64,000 nt of DNA from Archangium violaceum (GTDB lineage: Bacteria; Myxococcota; Myxococcia; Myxococcales; Myxococcaceae): the NCBI RefSeq assembly GCF_016887565.1, contig NZ_CP069396.1, positions 2,135,001 to 2,199,000 of the forward strand. Direction: 5' to 3'. A program made the position numbers and the translations under genes. This document shows, one piece after another, positions 34,032 through 41,713 of this stretch. Numbering within the stretch: the stretch's first letter is position 1; each line of letters starts with the position of its first letter. The notes under the pieces were generated by a model. It ran no database searches and was not told the DNA's origin. It worked only from the letters and a program-made list of their open reading frames with translations.

Positions 34032-35228
34032 ATGCCTATCGACCTCACGGTCTTCGCTACCCCAGTTCTCCGCGGGCAACGCTTCGACCACAACCCCGAT
34101 CCGAACAATGTAACCATCCCGGTGGACGTCCTCCCGATGCTTGAGGAGTACCGGATGGTCATCCTTGAGACCGCTCGTGCGCTCTACCATCAGCGCACGG
34201 GCGCCCGGGTCCCTGCGGGCTTCGACGACAGCTTCGCTTTGCGGCTGGGGAGGGTTGAACCAGGCAGCACCATTCCGACCCTGCTTCGCACGGTGGCTTT
34301 ATCGGCGGCGCTGATTCAGAACTATCCGGCAGTTATGGGTCCTGACGGGCGGGACATCTTCGAGGAGGCCCGCGAGGTTGTAGGGCAGACGATTTCCGCC
34401 ATATCTCAACGGCAGCAACTCCCGAGGGCCTTCCCGCGCAAGCACCTGAACAAACTGCGTCACATGAGTGAGCACCTTGAGGAGGGTGAGTCGCTCGAAC
34501 TGCGCACGCCGGGGGCACCAGCAGGGCCCAGGACCACCCGTGCACTCAAGGACGTAATTCGGGACATTGAGATCCAGCAAACATCTCGCGTTGTCTCGTT
34601 CGTTGGGCAAGTGACGGGCATGGACACTGTGTCCCGCTCGTTCACTGTTCGGACGCGGGACGGTGTGAACATTGATGCGACCTATGGCGAGGGGGTGGGG
34701 AGCGAGCAGGAGGTTGTCAACCTGCTGCGTGGCCGGCACTACATGCGTGCCGAGGTTGAGGTCGATGCGACGTTCGATGTTGATGGTAAGCTGAAGGACG
34801 TGTCACGCCTTCTCAGTTTCATGGCCGTGACCGTGGTAGCCGAGGCAACTGTGAAGCAGCTCGAGGACAGATTTGAGGTACTCGGGACTGTCGAGTCCGG
34901 TTGGCTCGATGGCAAGGGCGCTGCCGTGTCGGCGGAGCGGTTGCCATGGACGAAGGACCTGTTCCTCGAATTGATGGTGGAGGACGGCATCCCGAAGCCG
35001 CGTCTCTATCCGACACCAACTGGTGACATTGAGGCCGAGTGGTCCCATGGAGGCTGGGAGGTCGTCGCTACCATTGTGCTGATGGCGCGTACTGCCAGCG
35101 TCACTGTCGTGCACGCCGAACTTGACGACGAGGACGAGGGCGACTTCAACCTCAACACTGACGAAGGTCGGACTGACTTCGCCGCCTTCCTCAGGAAGTA
35201 CTTGAACCCCACCGAGGAGGAGCGCTGA
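34032..35228 (+). CDS. hypothetical protein of a two-gene cassette, first gene, 398 aa
   Basis: No recognised domain. The N-terminal half is mixed helical. Residues 185-300 look beta-rich (TSRVVSFVGQVTGMDTVSRS; FTVRTRDGVNIDATYGEGVG), like an OB- or barrel-type fold, and the C-terminal 110 residues end in an acidic tail. Third-position G/C is lower than in flanking genes, suggesting transfer. Its TGA overlaps the next start (TGATG), so the two proteins are probably made together and may interact. Function unknown. Confidence 0.78.
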   Translation: MPIDLTVFATPVLRGQRFDHNPDPNNVTIPVDVLPMLEEYRMVILETARALYHQRTGARVPAGFDDSFALRLGRVEPGSTIPTLLRTVALSAALIQNYPAVMGPDGRDIFEEAREVVGQTISAISQRQQLPRAFPRKHLNKLRHMSEHLEEGESLELRTPGAPAGPRTTRALKDVIRDIEIQQTSRVVSFVGQVTGMDTVSRSFTVRTRDGVNIDATYGEGVGSEQEVVNLLRGRHYMRAEVEVDATFDVDGKLKDVSRLLSFMAVTVVAEATVKQLEDRFEVLGTVESGWLDGKGAAVSAERLPWTKDLFLELMVEDGIPKPRLYPTPTGDIEAEWSHGGWEVVATIVLMARTASVTVVHAELDDEDEGDFNLNTDEGRTDFAAFLRKYLNPTEEER

Positions 35229-35755
35229 TGGCCAACCTCATTCCTCCTCCTCTCCCCGAGAACGATGACGTGACGCTTTACCGCCACGTCCACCCGAAGT
35301 GGCTCGACAATGGGGAGCCGTCGAGCATGGCCTTCCGCCCCTTCGACGAATCCAACATCCACCTGTCGGTAGACCTCTCGACGAAGACGTCCGCAGAGGC
35401 CGCTCACAAGAACTTCAAGGGCGAGTCGGTCGGCGTCTTCGGCGTCACCCCGGCAGAGTGTAGCGCCGAAGAGCTCAAGACGTACTGGGCCCCAGAAGCG
35501 GGGAACGACGCTCACGGCGCCATTGACTACACCGAGACAGGTCTCGGCAAGGCCGCCAAGAAGAAGAGCAGTAGACTCGCCGCCAAGGCTCGTGCGCGCC
35601 GCAGGTTGTACCCGCCTCCAGACGACCTGCCTACCACTGCGACAGATGAGGGTGCCACGGCCACCGTGCAGCCTTCCGCCGAGGCGACACCGACCGGTGA
35701 CATGCCTCCTCCCACGGCTGAGCAACCGCGCCGCGGTGACGAACCCAGCACGTAG
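35228..35755 (+). CDS. hypothetical protein of a two-gene cassette, second gene, 175 aa
   Basis: Residues 15-100 contain VTLYRHVHPKWLDNGEPSSM then AFRPFDESNIHLSVDL and ESVGVFGVTPAECSAEEL. From memory this belongs to a widespread uncharacterised family with an LYRxxHPxxxxxGxxSSxAFxP pattern that often follows a larger unknown protein. The C-terminal 70 residues are basic, then Pro/Thr-rich and probably disordered. No catalytic motif is evident. Confidence 0.76.
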   Translation: MANLIPPPLPENDDVTLYRHVHPKWLDNGEPSSMAFRPFDESNIHLSVDLSTKTSAEAAHKNFKGESVGVFGVTPAECSAEELKTYWAPEAGNDAHGAIDYTETGLGKAAKKKSSRLAAKARARRRLYPPPDDLPTTATDEGATATVQPSAEATPTGDMPPPTAEQPRRGDEPST

Positions 35756-36263
35756 GCTGCGCTGGCTCTGCGGAGCTATACCCTACTCCCAGCTAGCGCG
35801 AGGTGCAGTACGTCGAGCGCTAGCATTCCAGGTGAGGAGGCCACCCCTCCCGGTAGGAAGCACAGGACGGATGGGGCCTTGTTGAGGGGCGAGTTGGTGC
35901 GGAGAGGCAGAGAAGGGTCGCTGACGGGTCCCACCCAGGCCAGTGTAGAGGTCGTGCAGGGCCCTGGATCTGTCCAGGCCGTCACTGCCCCGTGGTCTCG
36001 TTAAGGGCCGAGCAAAGTGTAGGGAGGTTGCTTGTGGCTCTGCACTTCTCTCTGGAGAGGCCCCGTGCAGGGCAAGCTTCGGAGACACTGCGAGCCGGCC
36101 CAAGCGCTCCAGGATTGCTCCTAGAGGCTCCCCCGCTCCAACAGGTTGAGTTTAGGCGCTGACCTGCTTGGTTGGCCGGTGCTTTCTTTTGATTGCCTCC
36201 CCGTGTTACCTAAAAGGAGCTTGGTTTTGTTTGCGAGTACCTGAAAGGTTAAGAGGTGCCCTC
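35756..36263. other. 508-bp non-coding stretch
   Basis: No credible gene is seen. It is less GC-rich toward the right (TTTCTTTTGATTGCC, GGTTTTGTTTGCG) just before the pseudokinase gene, where its promoter should lie. Confidence 0.4.
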
Positions 36264-37445
36264 GTGAAAGGTCCATCGACCAACGACAGCTTCCCCATCC
36301 ACCCCACGGGTCCTGACGGTCTTCTCTTCGAGGGACCCGCGTACCGCTACACCTTCGTCTCCCCGCTGCTGGACGCACCGGACCCCATGGCCATCGCCCG
36401 ACGCACTCCCGTGAAGGGGGAGGGTGCTGCGTGCCGCGTCATCCTCAAGCGGGTGCAGATGCCCCCCGAGGACGAGCGCCGCCAGCGGGCCGTGGAGGAG
36501 GTACAGCTCGCCACACGGCTGCGCCACCCCGGCATCGTCCAAGTGTACGGGCTGGAGGAGTACGAGGGCGCCCCCTACGTGGTGATGGAGCACACCCAGG
36601 GCATCTTCCTGGCGACGGCCATGGAGACGGCGCTGTTGCTGGGCAGGACGCTCGACCCGGCCCATGCCGTCTACATCGCCGCCGAGGTGGCCGATGCGCT
36701 CCACTACGCCTGGAACAGCCAGGGCGAGGATGGCCAACCCCTGCACCTCGTCCACCGGGCCGTGAGTCCCACGAGCATCCGGCTCGAGTTCAGCGGCAGG
36801 GTGACGCTCACCGACTTCGGCGTGGCGTACTCGCGGATGGTGGGCCGGTTGGACACCCCCTCCAAGGTGCTGCGTGCGGAGCTGGCCTATGCCGCCCCGG
36901 AGGTGATGCGCCGCCAGAAGCCGGATGGGCGAGCGGACCTCTACTCGCTGGGCATGGTGCTGCTGGAAATGCTGTCGGGGCAGTACCCGCTGGACCCTCC
37001 GGACGTGAACGTGCCCTACAGCGGGTCCTCGGAGGTGAGCCGGTACAACGCTCGCGTCCGCCCTGAGCGCCCTACCTGGACAAGCCCGGGGGAGCTGGCC
37101 AACCGCATCCTGAGCTTCGGCCCGGACGACGTGGAGCGGGTGGCCTCCCAGGTGCCCGAGCCGCTCAAGTGCATCCTCCACAAGGCCCTGCACGCCCACC
37201 CGGACGACCGCTACCAGACGGGCGGTGAGATGCGGGACGAACTGCGCGCGTGGCTCGCCAGCCAGGGCAACCCGTTCGGACCCGCCGAGGCGGAGGCGGA
37301 GTTGGGAACTCTCCTCCGCGAGAAGCCTCTCCCCCAGGAGACGCACGCCTTCCCCATCGAGAAGGGCGTCCTGCCCACCCCCGAGGAGGAAGCCACGGCC
37401 GAGGAGGAAGTCACCGAGGAAGAGACGAAGGACCGGAGCGAGTGA
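36264..37445 (+). CDS. predicted pseudokinase, 393 aa
   Basis: A Hanks-like fold is clear: ATP lysine in CRVILKRVQ, VVMEHTQG hinge, LTDFGVAYSR and AELAYAAPEV. The catalytic loop reads HRAVSPTSIRL instead of HRDxxxxN, so both the catalytic Asp and the Asn are lost, and no glycine loop is visible. From memory, related myxobacterial proteins share this altered loop. The C-terminal 70 residues are Glu-rich. The GTG at 36264 follows AAGAGG; longer readings look non-coding. An XRE regulator gene begins 3 bp after its stop, so a signalling pair is likely. Confidence 0.85.
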   Translation: MKGPSTNDSFPIHPTGPDGLLFEGPAYRYTFVSPLLDAPDPMAIARRTPVKGEGAACRVILKRVQMPPEDERRQRAVEEVQLATRLRHPGIVQVYGLEEYEGAPYVVMEHTQGIFLATAMETALLLGRTLDPAHAVYIAAEVADALHYAWNSQGEDGQPLHLVHRAVSPTSIRLEFSGRVTLTDFGVAYSRMVGRLDTPSKVLRAELAYAAPEVMRRQKPDGRADLYSLGMVLLEMLSGQYPLDPPDVNVPYSGSSEVSRYNARVRPERPTWTSPGELANRILSFGPDDVERVASQVPEPLKCILHKALHAHPDDRYQTGGEMRDELRAWLASQGNPFGPAEAEAELGTLLREKPLPQETHAFPIEKGVLPTPEEEATAEEEVTEEETKDRSE

Positions 37446-37447
37446 CC

Positions 37448-37840
37448 ATGAAGAAGAGCGACCACCTGACGAAGAAGAAGATGACCGTCCTCCTGGGAGA
37501 CGTGCTGCGAGAGGCCCGGCTCAAGGCCGAACTCACCCAGGCGGACGTGGCCGAGCGCGTGGGCGTGGCCACCGAGGTGTACGGGCGGATAGAGCGGGGC
37601 AACCTGACGCCTAGCGTCCCGAACCTGCGTAGGCTCTGCATGGTGCTGCGGGTGGACGCCAGTGCCGCCCTGGGGCTCGACGTGGGCGAGGCGGCGGCCT
37701 GGTTGAAGGAGTCCGCGGCCCCCCCGGAGGAGTCACCGCGACTGCGCCGCCTGCTGCGCACCCTGCGCCAGTTGGATGACAAGCAGCTCAACGCTGTCGG
37801 CTACATGGTGCGCAGCCTCATGACGCCCGAGGCCCGTTAG
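37448..37840 (+). CDS. XRE-family HTH regulator, 130 aa
   Basis: Residues 15-70 are an HTH_3/XRE domain (LREARLKAELTQADVAERVG ... VYGRIERGNLTPSVPNLRRL). The C-terminal half is helical (RLRRLLRTLRQLDDKQL). It starts 3 bp after the pseudokinase gene and its stop overlaps by 4 bp the stop of a convergent XRE gene. Probably a transcription regulator controlled with or by the pseudokinase. Confidence 0.9.
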   Translation: MKKSDHLTKKKMTVLLGDVLREARLKAELTQADVAERVGVATEVYGRIERGNLTPSVPNLRRLCMVLRVDASAALGLDVGEAAAWLKESAAPPEESPRLRRLLRTLRQLDDKQLNAVGYMVRSLMTPEAR

Positions 37841-38214
37841 CGCTCGTCCGAGAGGTGCGTGTCGGCTGTCTCCAGCAGCTTGCGCAAGAGCGCCAACCGC
37901 TCCGGCGGCCACCCTTTCAAGACGTGGATGATGCGGCTCAGCTCCGGGTGCTCGCCGGCCCCGAGCGGAGGAGCTGGTGCCGTCTCCTCGCGGGCCTGGG
38001 CACCCAGGGACAGGAGCACGTCCGAGGAGATGCCCAGGGTCTCGCACATGCGACGCAACGTGGGGACGCTGGGCGTCATCATCCCGCGCTCTACTCGGCC
38101 GTAGACGCCGGACTTCAGGCGCACCCTCTTGGCTACCTCCGCCTGCGTGAGCCCCAGCCGCAGGCGGGCAGCCCGGGCCGTATCCCCCAAGGCGCGTTGC
38201 AGCTTCTCGTCCAT
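37837..38214 (-). CDS. XRE-family HTH regulator, 125 aa
   Basis: Its HTH (AARLRLGLTQAEVAKRVRLK ... VYGRVERGMMTPSVPTLRRM) is clearly paralogous to the convergent 37448 protein, as is the C-terminal helical part. The two genes overlap tail to tail by 4 bp, which suggests an inverted duplication. No ligand domain is seen. Confidence 0.9.
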   Translation of the reverse strand: MDEKLQRALGDTARAARLRLGLTQAEVAKRVRLKSGVYGRVERGMMTPSVPTLRRMCETLGISSDVLLSLGAQAREETAPAPPLGAGEHPELSRIIHVLKGWPPERLALLRKLLETADTHLSDER

Positions 38215-38339
38215 GGGGTGCCTCTACCGCGAAGGAGCTTGGAGGGGGAGAAGGTTCGGCGGCCAAGTTGCGCTGCGCTGCCGCCTCTGGAGGCACGCCC
38301 TCGACCACAGCGCTTGACACTCACCGGACGTCCCGAACT

Positions 38340-38897
38340 TCAACGCATGAAGGCGACGGCCAGACCCGGGTAGAAGGAAGCGCGCAGCTTGGCCGTCCGC
38401 GGATCCAAGTGGAAGTGAAGCACCGTGAGGCTGAGGTCCAGGTGCGTGGAGTCCGGGAGCTTGAACTTGCGGCCCACCCCCAGTTCCGCTCCGAGCTCCA
38501 TCAGGGACGAGGTGCCCCGCTCCGGGTTGGAGCCCAGCAGCGCGAACAGCCCGGGGTCGATGAAGGCATAGCCTGCCGAGTCATCCTTAAACCCGCCAAA
38601 GGCCAGCCGGCCGGTCAATGCTCCCGAGAGGCCTCCTGCGGTGAGAGCCGGGGTGTCTTCGATTTGAAGGGTACTCCAGCCGCCGAGGACCTGCACTTGG
38701 ATGCGGCTCTGGAAGTGGTCCGACTCCCAGCGGTACCCTCCCTGGAGCCCGAGGGCTGGCAGGGAGGGAGCCCCTTCAAAGCCAGGGGAAAGAAGCTGGA
38801 GCTTGAGACCCCAGAAAAACGAGTTGGTGGCGTGAGCCGGATGGGCGGCCAGCATCAACAGCAGGCCGGTGACAATAGAAGTGTGTCTCCGATTCAT
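38340..38897 (-). CDS. predicted outer-membrane or periplasmic beta protein, 185 aa
   Basis: The signal peptide MNRRHTSIVTGLLLMLAAHP (cleavage near AHA) is followed by alternating beta strands (FQSRIQVQVLGGWSTLQI; HLDLSLTVLHFHLDPRTAKL) and an aromatic-plus-charged end. This suggests a small barrel. GGAGG lies 6 bases before the ATG at 38897. It is the last gene of a three-gene minus-strand operon with a secreted protein and a protease. Confidence 0.78.
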   Translation of the reverse strand: MNRRHTSIVTGLLLMLAAHPAHATNSFFWGLKLQLLSPGFEGAPSLPALGLQGGYRWESDHFQSRIQVQVLGGWSTLQIEDTPALTAGGLSGALTGRLAFGGFKDDSAGYAFIDPGLFALLGSNPERGTSSLMELGAELGVGRKFKLPDSTHLDLSLTVLHFHLDPRTAKLRASFYPGLAVAFMR

Positions 38898-38941
38898 GCA
38901 GCACCTCCGTCGAGCGGACGAGGCCCGAGGGCCTTCCTTGG

Positions 38942-40288
38942 CTACTTGGTGCGCACCCCGAAGACGGTCTGGAGCAGTTGTACCGCCGCCCGGAGGTCCA
39001 CGGACGCCGACCAGAAGAAGCTGGTCCGCCACTTCTTCGCGGTGGGAATCTGCTCCTCGCTGCTGAACTGCTGCCCCAGCGACACATTGGCGTTGGGATC
39101 CAGGACACTCACGTGGCCGACGTGGACGCCCGCAGTGATGACCACGCCATCCAGCAGGTCCACGCTGAGGCCCAGCAGGGCGTTCTCCAGCGGGTTGTTG
39201 ACGACTAGGCCGAGGCTCGGGTTGATGTGCCGCAGGAGGGAGCCGGTGTCCCTCACCCCGCTCACTAGCAGCGCGGGCTCCTTCTCGAAATCGCGAGGCC
39301 CCCAGACGAACGGCGTGAGGAAGATGGCATAGAGGAGGCGGTTGGGCCCGAGTTCCCGGTTGGTGATGACCGTGACACCGTCTCGGGTCGTGGTCCCGAA
39401 CGAGGGGTCGGACAACCCGGTCCAGACCCCTCCGAAAGAGAGCATGCCGCGGTAGAGTGTGCGGACATTGAACTCAATCACACTGCGGGTCTCCTTGTTC
39501 TGGGCGTCCACCGTGGTGATTTCAATCTGTCCCGCGCCCGGTGCGAAATCGGTCAGGGTCGACCAGGTGGGTTTGCAGGCCTGGGCAGTCTGCAGGACGA
39601 CCTGGGTGCCCGCGCCCGCCAGCGCGAACGCATTAAGGTCACGTCGCGCGGAGGTGCGGCGGATCGTCACCGTGCTGTCTTGAGGTGCGATGACCTTGAC
39701 CTCGATCGTGTCATTCTCGTCCACGAGTCCGAGTTCACCCGCCACGACATTGCCATTGGGGGTAGTGACGATATACGCCCGGTTCTTCTCCGCATCGTAG
39801 GCAGGAGGATTGGCCCGGGCCTGCTGGATGAGCTGCTCGCAAGTGAAAGCGATGCCGACAGTCTGCGCCGGGGCCTGGGTTGGAGCCGGAGCCGGCTGGG
39901 GCACGCTGAACCTGAAGAGCTCCGAGCCACCCACGAGCTTGATGCCGAGGACCGGGGTGCCTGTGGTGGGGATTTGCACCGGCGTGGCGACGGAAACCGC
40001 TTCGACCGTATTGACCACCCACTTCAATCCAGCCTGGGCGGCGGCGCAGTTGGCAACCGTCGCAGTATCGCAGTCGACCTTGGCGGAGTCGGCTTTGACC
40101 TGAAGCTCATAGACGCCGGGTGTGGTCTGCTTGAGCGCGTTGTCGTCCGGGACCAGCTTGAAGTTCGCATCGCTGACGGTGAACGCGAAACCCGCAGGGT
40201 CTGTAGGCGGGCGGATGGCCGCGACCTTCGTGGGTGTGGCTGCCAGGAGGCCGGCGGTGGTGAGGAGGGAGAGAGCAGACAGGGGCAA
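38942..40288 (-). CDS. secreted beta-rich protein of protease operon, 448 aa
   Basis: A signal-like N-terminus (LSALSLLTTAGLLAATPTKV) precedes beta-rich domains with four cysteines in the N-terminal half. The C-terminal 170 residues look like a barrel or membrane-associated domain (LLYAIFLTPFVWGPRDF; VDLLDGVVITAGVHVGHV). The start is a TTG with GGAGAGG 4 bases upstream. It lies 12 bp after the protease gene and 44 bp before the small beta protein gene. No family recognised; it may be a substrate or anchor for the protease. Confidence 0.75.
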   Translation of the reverse strand: MPLSALSLLTTAGLLAATPTKVAAIRPPTDPAGFAFTVSDANFKLVPDDNALKQTTPGVYELQVKADSAKVDCDTATVANCAAAQAGLKWVVNTVEAVSVATPVQIPTTGTPVLGIKLVGGSELFRFSVPQPAPAPTQAPAQTVGIAFTCEQLIQQARANPPAYDAEKNRAYIVTTPNGNVVAGELGLVDENDTIEVKVIAPQDSTVTIRRTSARRDLNAFALAGAGTQVVLQTAQACKPTWSTLTDFAPGAGQIEITTVDAQNKETRSVIEFNVRTLYRGMLSFGGVWTGLSDPSFGTTTRDGVTVITNRELGPNRLLYAIFLTPFVWGPRDFEKEPALLVSGVRDTGSLLRHINPSLGLVVNNPLENALLGLSVDLLDGVVITAGVHVGHVSVLDPNANVSLGQQFSSEEQIPTAKKWRTSFFWSASVDLRAAVQLLQTVFGVRTK

Positions 40289-40300
40289 GGGACACCTCTC

Positions 40301-41251
40301 CTAAGGGATGGTACAACCCAGAGTGTTCAGGACGAGCTCGGAGGGTTGTGCGAGAGCGAAATCTGCGTTGTTGACGGTGATGCGTCCGACGAGGAAGCCA
40401 ACGATGAAGCCATCTCCATCGACCAGGGCGGCGCCTGAATCTCCCTTCGCGGAAGGGAGGCTGATGGTGAAACAGGCCGCGAGGTTGTTCGGATGGATGT
40501 CGAGGTGGATGTGTTCAATGGTCCCGAGCGCATGGGGCGTCATGGCTCCGAGCATCCGGACCACGGTCCCTTCATCCTCGCGGAAGCGCAGGGGGCGTGA
40601 GCCACGGATGCCGGGCATCGGGACCATGGTGGAGGGGTCCTCCAACTGGATGAGGGCTGCGTCAATGCCATTGCGGCTGCCGCGCACGAGCGAGCCGAGG
40701 TTGCGCGCATTCGCATTGCCGACATTGCTGGGACAGAAGAAGGTCGGCCCCACACTTCCGTCAGGGAACTCGAAGAGGTGGGTGGCATGCATGGCCGTGA
40801 TGGCGACGGTGCGGCCTGCGTAGGTCCCGAAGGCGCCCAGCGTGGCGAACTCTCCGAAGGGCCCGAGGCTGTCCCCGACACGGGCCTGCCAGCGCACCCG
40901 CCCCATCTCCTGGACGTCGACTGGGAGCGTCCTTCCGCCACACTTCACCTCTCGCGGTAAGGGTTGGATCTTCCGCTTCCGCAGCTCGGACAGGGAGCGC
41001 TTCCTGGGCACGAAGACCACGGCCGCGAGTTCCCCCGTCTCCCGCCCTTTTGTCATCTTCGTGCCAAGCCCGATGCCGCGTACCGATGTGTCGCACAAAA
41101 GCCCCGAACACTGGGTCAGCGTGTGCATCGCCCGAGCATGCTGCGGGTCGAAGACGGTGGGCGTGGAGGCGCTGCGGCTCATCCGAGCGAGCGCCTTCTT
41201 CTGGCGGATGACCTCCCGCTCGGCGCGAGCCAGCGCCCGGAGCGTCTGCAT
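40301..41251 (-). CDS. trypsin-like serine protease, 316 aa
   Basis: The catalytic triad is visible in order: His in AITAMHATHLFEF, Asp in NGIDAALIQLED and Ser in AKGDSGAALVDGDG. The preceding region (VRGIGLGTKMTKGRETGELA ... VFVPRKRSLSELRKRKIQP) is typical of bacterial proteases that begin with a VGxGxK.GG domain. No signal peptide is seen from the ATG at 41251; a GTG at 41290 is an alternative start. Upstream reading runs antisense into tRNA fragment C and is rejected. First gene of the three-gene operon. Confidence 0.82.
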   Translation of the reverse strand: MQTLRALARAEREVIRQKKALARMSRSASTPTVFDPQHARAMHTLTQCSGLLCDTSVRGIGLGTKMTKGRETGELAAVVFVPRKRSLSELRKRKIQPLPREVKCGGRTLPVDVQEMGRVRWQARVGDSLGPFGEFATLGAFGTYAGRTVAITAMHATHLFEFPDGSVGPTFFCPSNVGNANARNLGSLVRGSRNGIDAALIQLEDPSTMVPMPGIRGSRPLRFREDEGTVVRMLGAMTPHALGTIEHIHLDIHPNNLAACFTISLPSAKGDSGAALVDGDGFIVGFLVGRITVNNADFALAQPSELVLNTLGCTIP

Positions 41252-41465
41252 CAGGCCGGGCTTGGACTTACGCTGCGTGGAGACGCTCACCGACTGTGAG
41301 TGAATCTTATAGCCTATCGGAAAGTCAAGCTTCTGCGCGGCAGCGGGACGTTGGAACTCTGTCTCAGTTGCGCCCCCACTTGCGCGGCTGGGCGAATCGC
41401 GACTTCTCGGATGGTCAGCAGCCGTCCAGGTCCCTTGGCCACGGGTGGCGGCACCGGGGTAGGAC

Positions 41466-41485
41466 GCAGCAGCAAGGTAGCAGCA
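41466..41485. repeat. arm-like direct repeat, right copy
   Basis: CAGCAGCAANNTAGCAGCAA (NN = GG), same orientation as 14504-14523, about 110 bp left of tRNA fragment C. Confidence 0.5.
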
Positions 41486-41597
41486 AAATCCTTGGTGCCG
41501 TCGCGTACGGGCTGGGACGGCTGGACAGGCCCGCCTCCAGAAAACCGAGTATTTACGAGGGCTTGTGCACCGCTGATACCCGCTGGACGCTCCCTCG

Positions 41598-41637
41598 CCT
41601 TGGTTCGGGACCAAGGGGTCGCAGGTTCAAATCCTGT
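41598..41637 (+). other. tRNA-Pro(CGG) 3'-half fragment, att-like site C
   Basis: The anticodon arm through the T stem (CCTTGGTTCGGGACCAAGG ... TTCAAATCCTGT) is identical to site A. The acceptor 3' strand and CCA are replaced by GAAGACGCACC, so identity ends at the T stem. It marks the right junction with ordinary chromosome. Confidence 0.82.
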
Positions 41638-41713
41638 GAAGACGCACCCTGGGCGTGAGGACGAGGCGCGGGTGTTCGCGGCCCTCGCGCTCGCGGTGTG
41701 CTCTCCCCGTTCG

